From Actinomyces sp. (GTDB lineage Bacteria > Actinomycetota > Actinomycetes > Actinomycetales > Actinomycetaceae): a stretch of 45,153 bases of DNA. Both the position numbers and the translations under genes were made by a program. Under the pieces are notes generated by a model, which saw only the letters and a list, made by a program, of their open reading frames with translations, was not told where the DNA came from and ran no database searches. The stretch lies in assembly GCF_029851875.1 (NCBI RefSeq), contig NZ_JARKVC010000027.1, positions 1-45,153 of the forward strand, written 5' to 3'. Shown here piece after piece: positions 45,058 through 45,153 of the stretch (position 1 is the stretch's first letter; each line of letters opens with the position of its first letter).

Positions 45058-45153
45058 CCGGTCCTCGCGCGTGACCAGTGAAGGCGGCGTGCTTCCAACC
45101 CGTGGCGGCGTACTTTGACAACATCACGGCGTGCCCCGCAGGTGGGGGCGGTG

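Noticed and set aside
45058-45153. Start of another gene or an RNA at the right edge
   Set aside because: No start with a ribosome site, no tRNA-like fold, and too little sequence.

Overview
The window is high-GC DNA with tightly packed genes, many GTG starts and frequent 4-base stop/start overlaps. An actinobacterial-type DapD, the fdxA-dapC pair, a DUF3152 secreted metalloprotease-like protein, a PTH2-type peptidyl-tRNA hydrolase and menaquinone genes (menE, menA) point to an Actinomycetota member. An Actinomyces/Schaalia-like oral or mucosal actinomycete is my best guess. This comes from gene content only; I saw no rRNA or tRNA gene and no organism-specific marker.

Layout. 1-155 is the end of ychF. 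156-4651 is a patch of young or decayed genes: a HigA-like antitoxin fragment joined to a GNAT acetyltransferase, two more GNATs, a PhzF gene with an internal deletion, a DUF2200 3' fragment, an Abi_2 (HEPN abortive-infection) pseudogene with a hairpin in front, and a frameshifted DUF2200 gene. Palindromic repeats of one family are interspersed. 4652-18361 is ordinary chromosome: ddh, a patatin phospholipase, DUF3152 protein, alpha/beta hydrolase, LLM flavin oxidoreductase, M48 protease, PTH2, GtrA, HAD, M18 aminopeptidase, YchJ-like protein, Old Yellow Enzyme, second patatin and a Nudix hydrolase. 18421-19804 holds an unrecognised reverse-strand gene and two opposed arrays of a 19-base repeat. 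19805-24000 has a lysophospholipase-like hydrolase with an internal 60-base duplication, BioY, a bile-acid/sodium symporter family protein and a second LLM oxidoreductase. 24286-30401 is a peptide ABC transporter: two permeases, a fused double ATPase, then a dyad-rich leader and the lipoprotein binding protein, closed by a strong hairpin. 30536-45057 carries a PH-domain membrane protein, typA, a VanW protein, fdxA, dapC, gltA, dapD, a histidine phosphatase with a coupled membrane protein, a PLDc_N protein, menE and menA.

How they work together. dapD and dapC give the succinylase branch of diaminopimelate/lysine synthesis, while ddh gives the one-step dehydrogenase branch, so both routes are encoded within 36 kb. 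menE and menA act in menaquinone synthesis, gltA in the TCA cycle. The peptide importer and the M18 aminopeptidase fit a peptide-using lifestyle.

The most unusual structures are the opposed 19-base arrays at 19345-19716, the nested palindromes around the DUF2200 remnants, and the dyad-rich leader of the peptide-binding protein. No complete new defence or mobile system is evident; what remains of such genes (Abi_2, HigA, DUF2200) is mostly broken.
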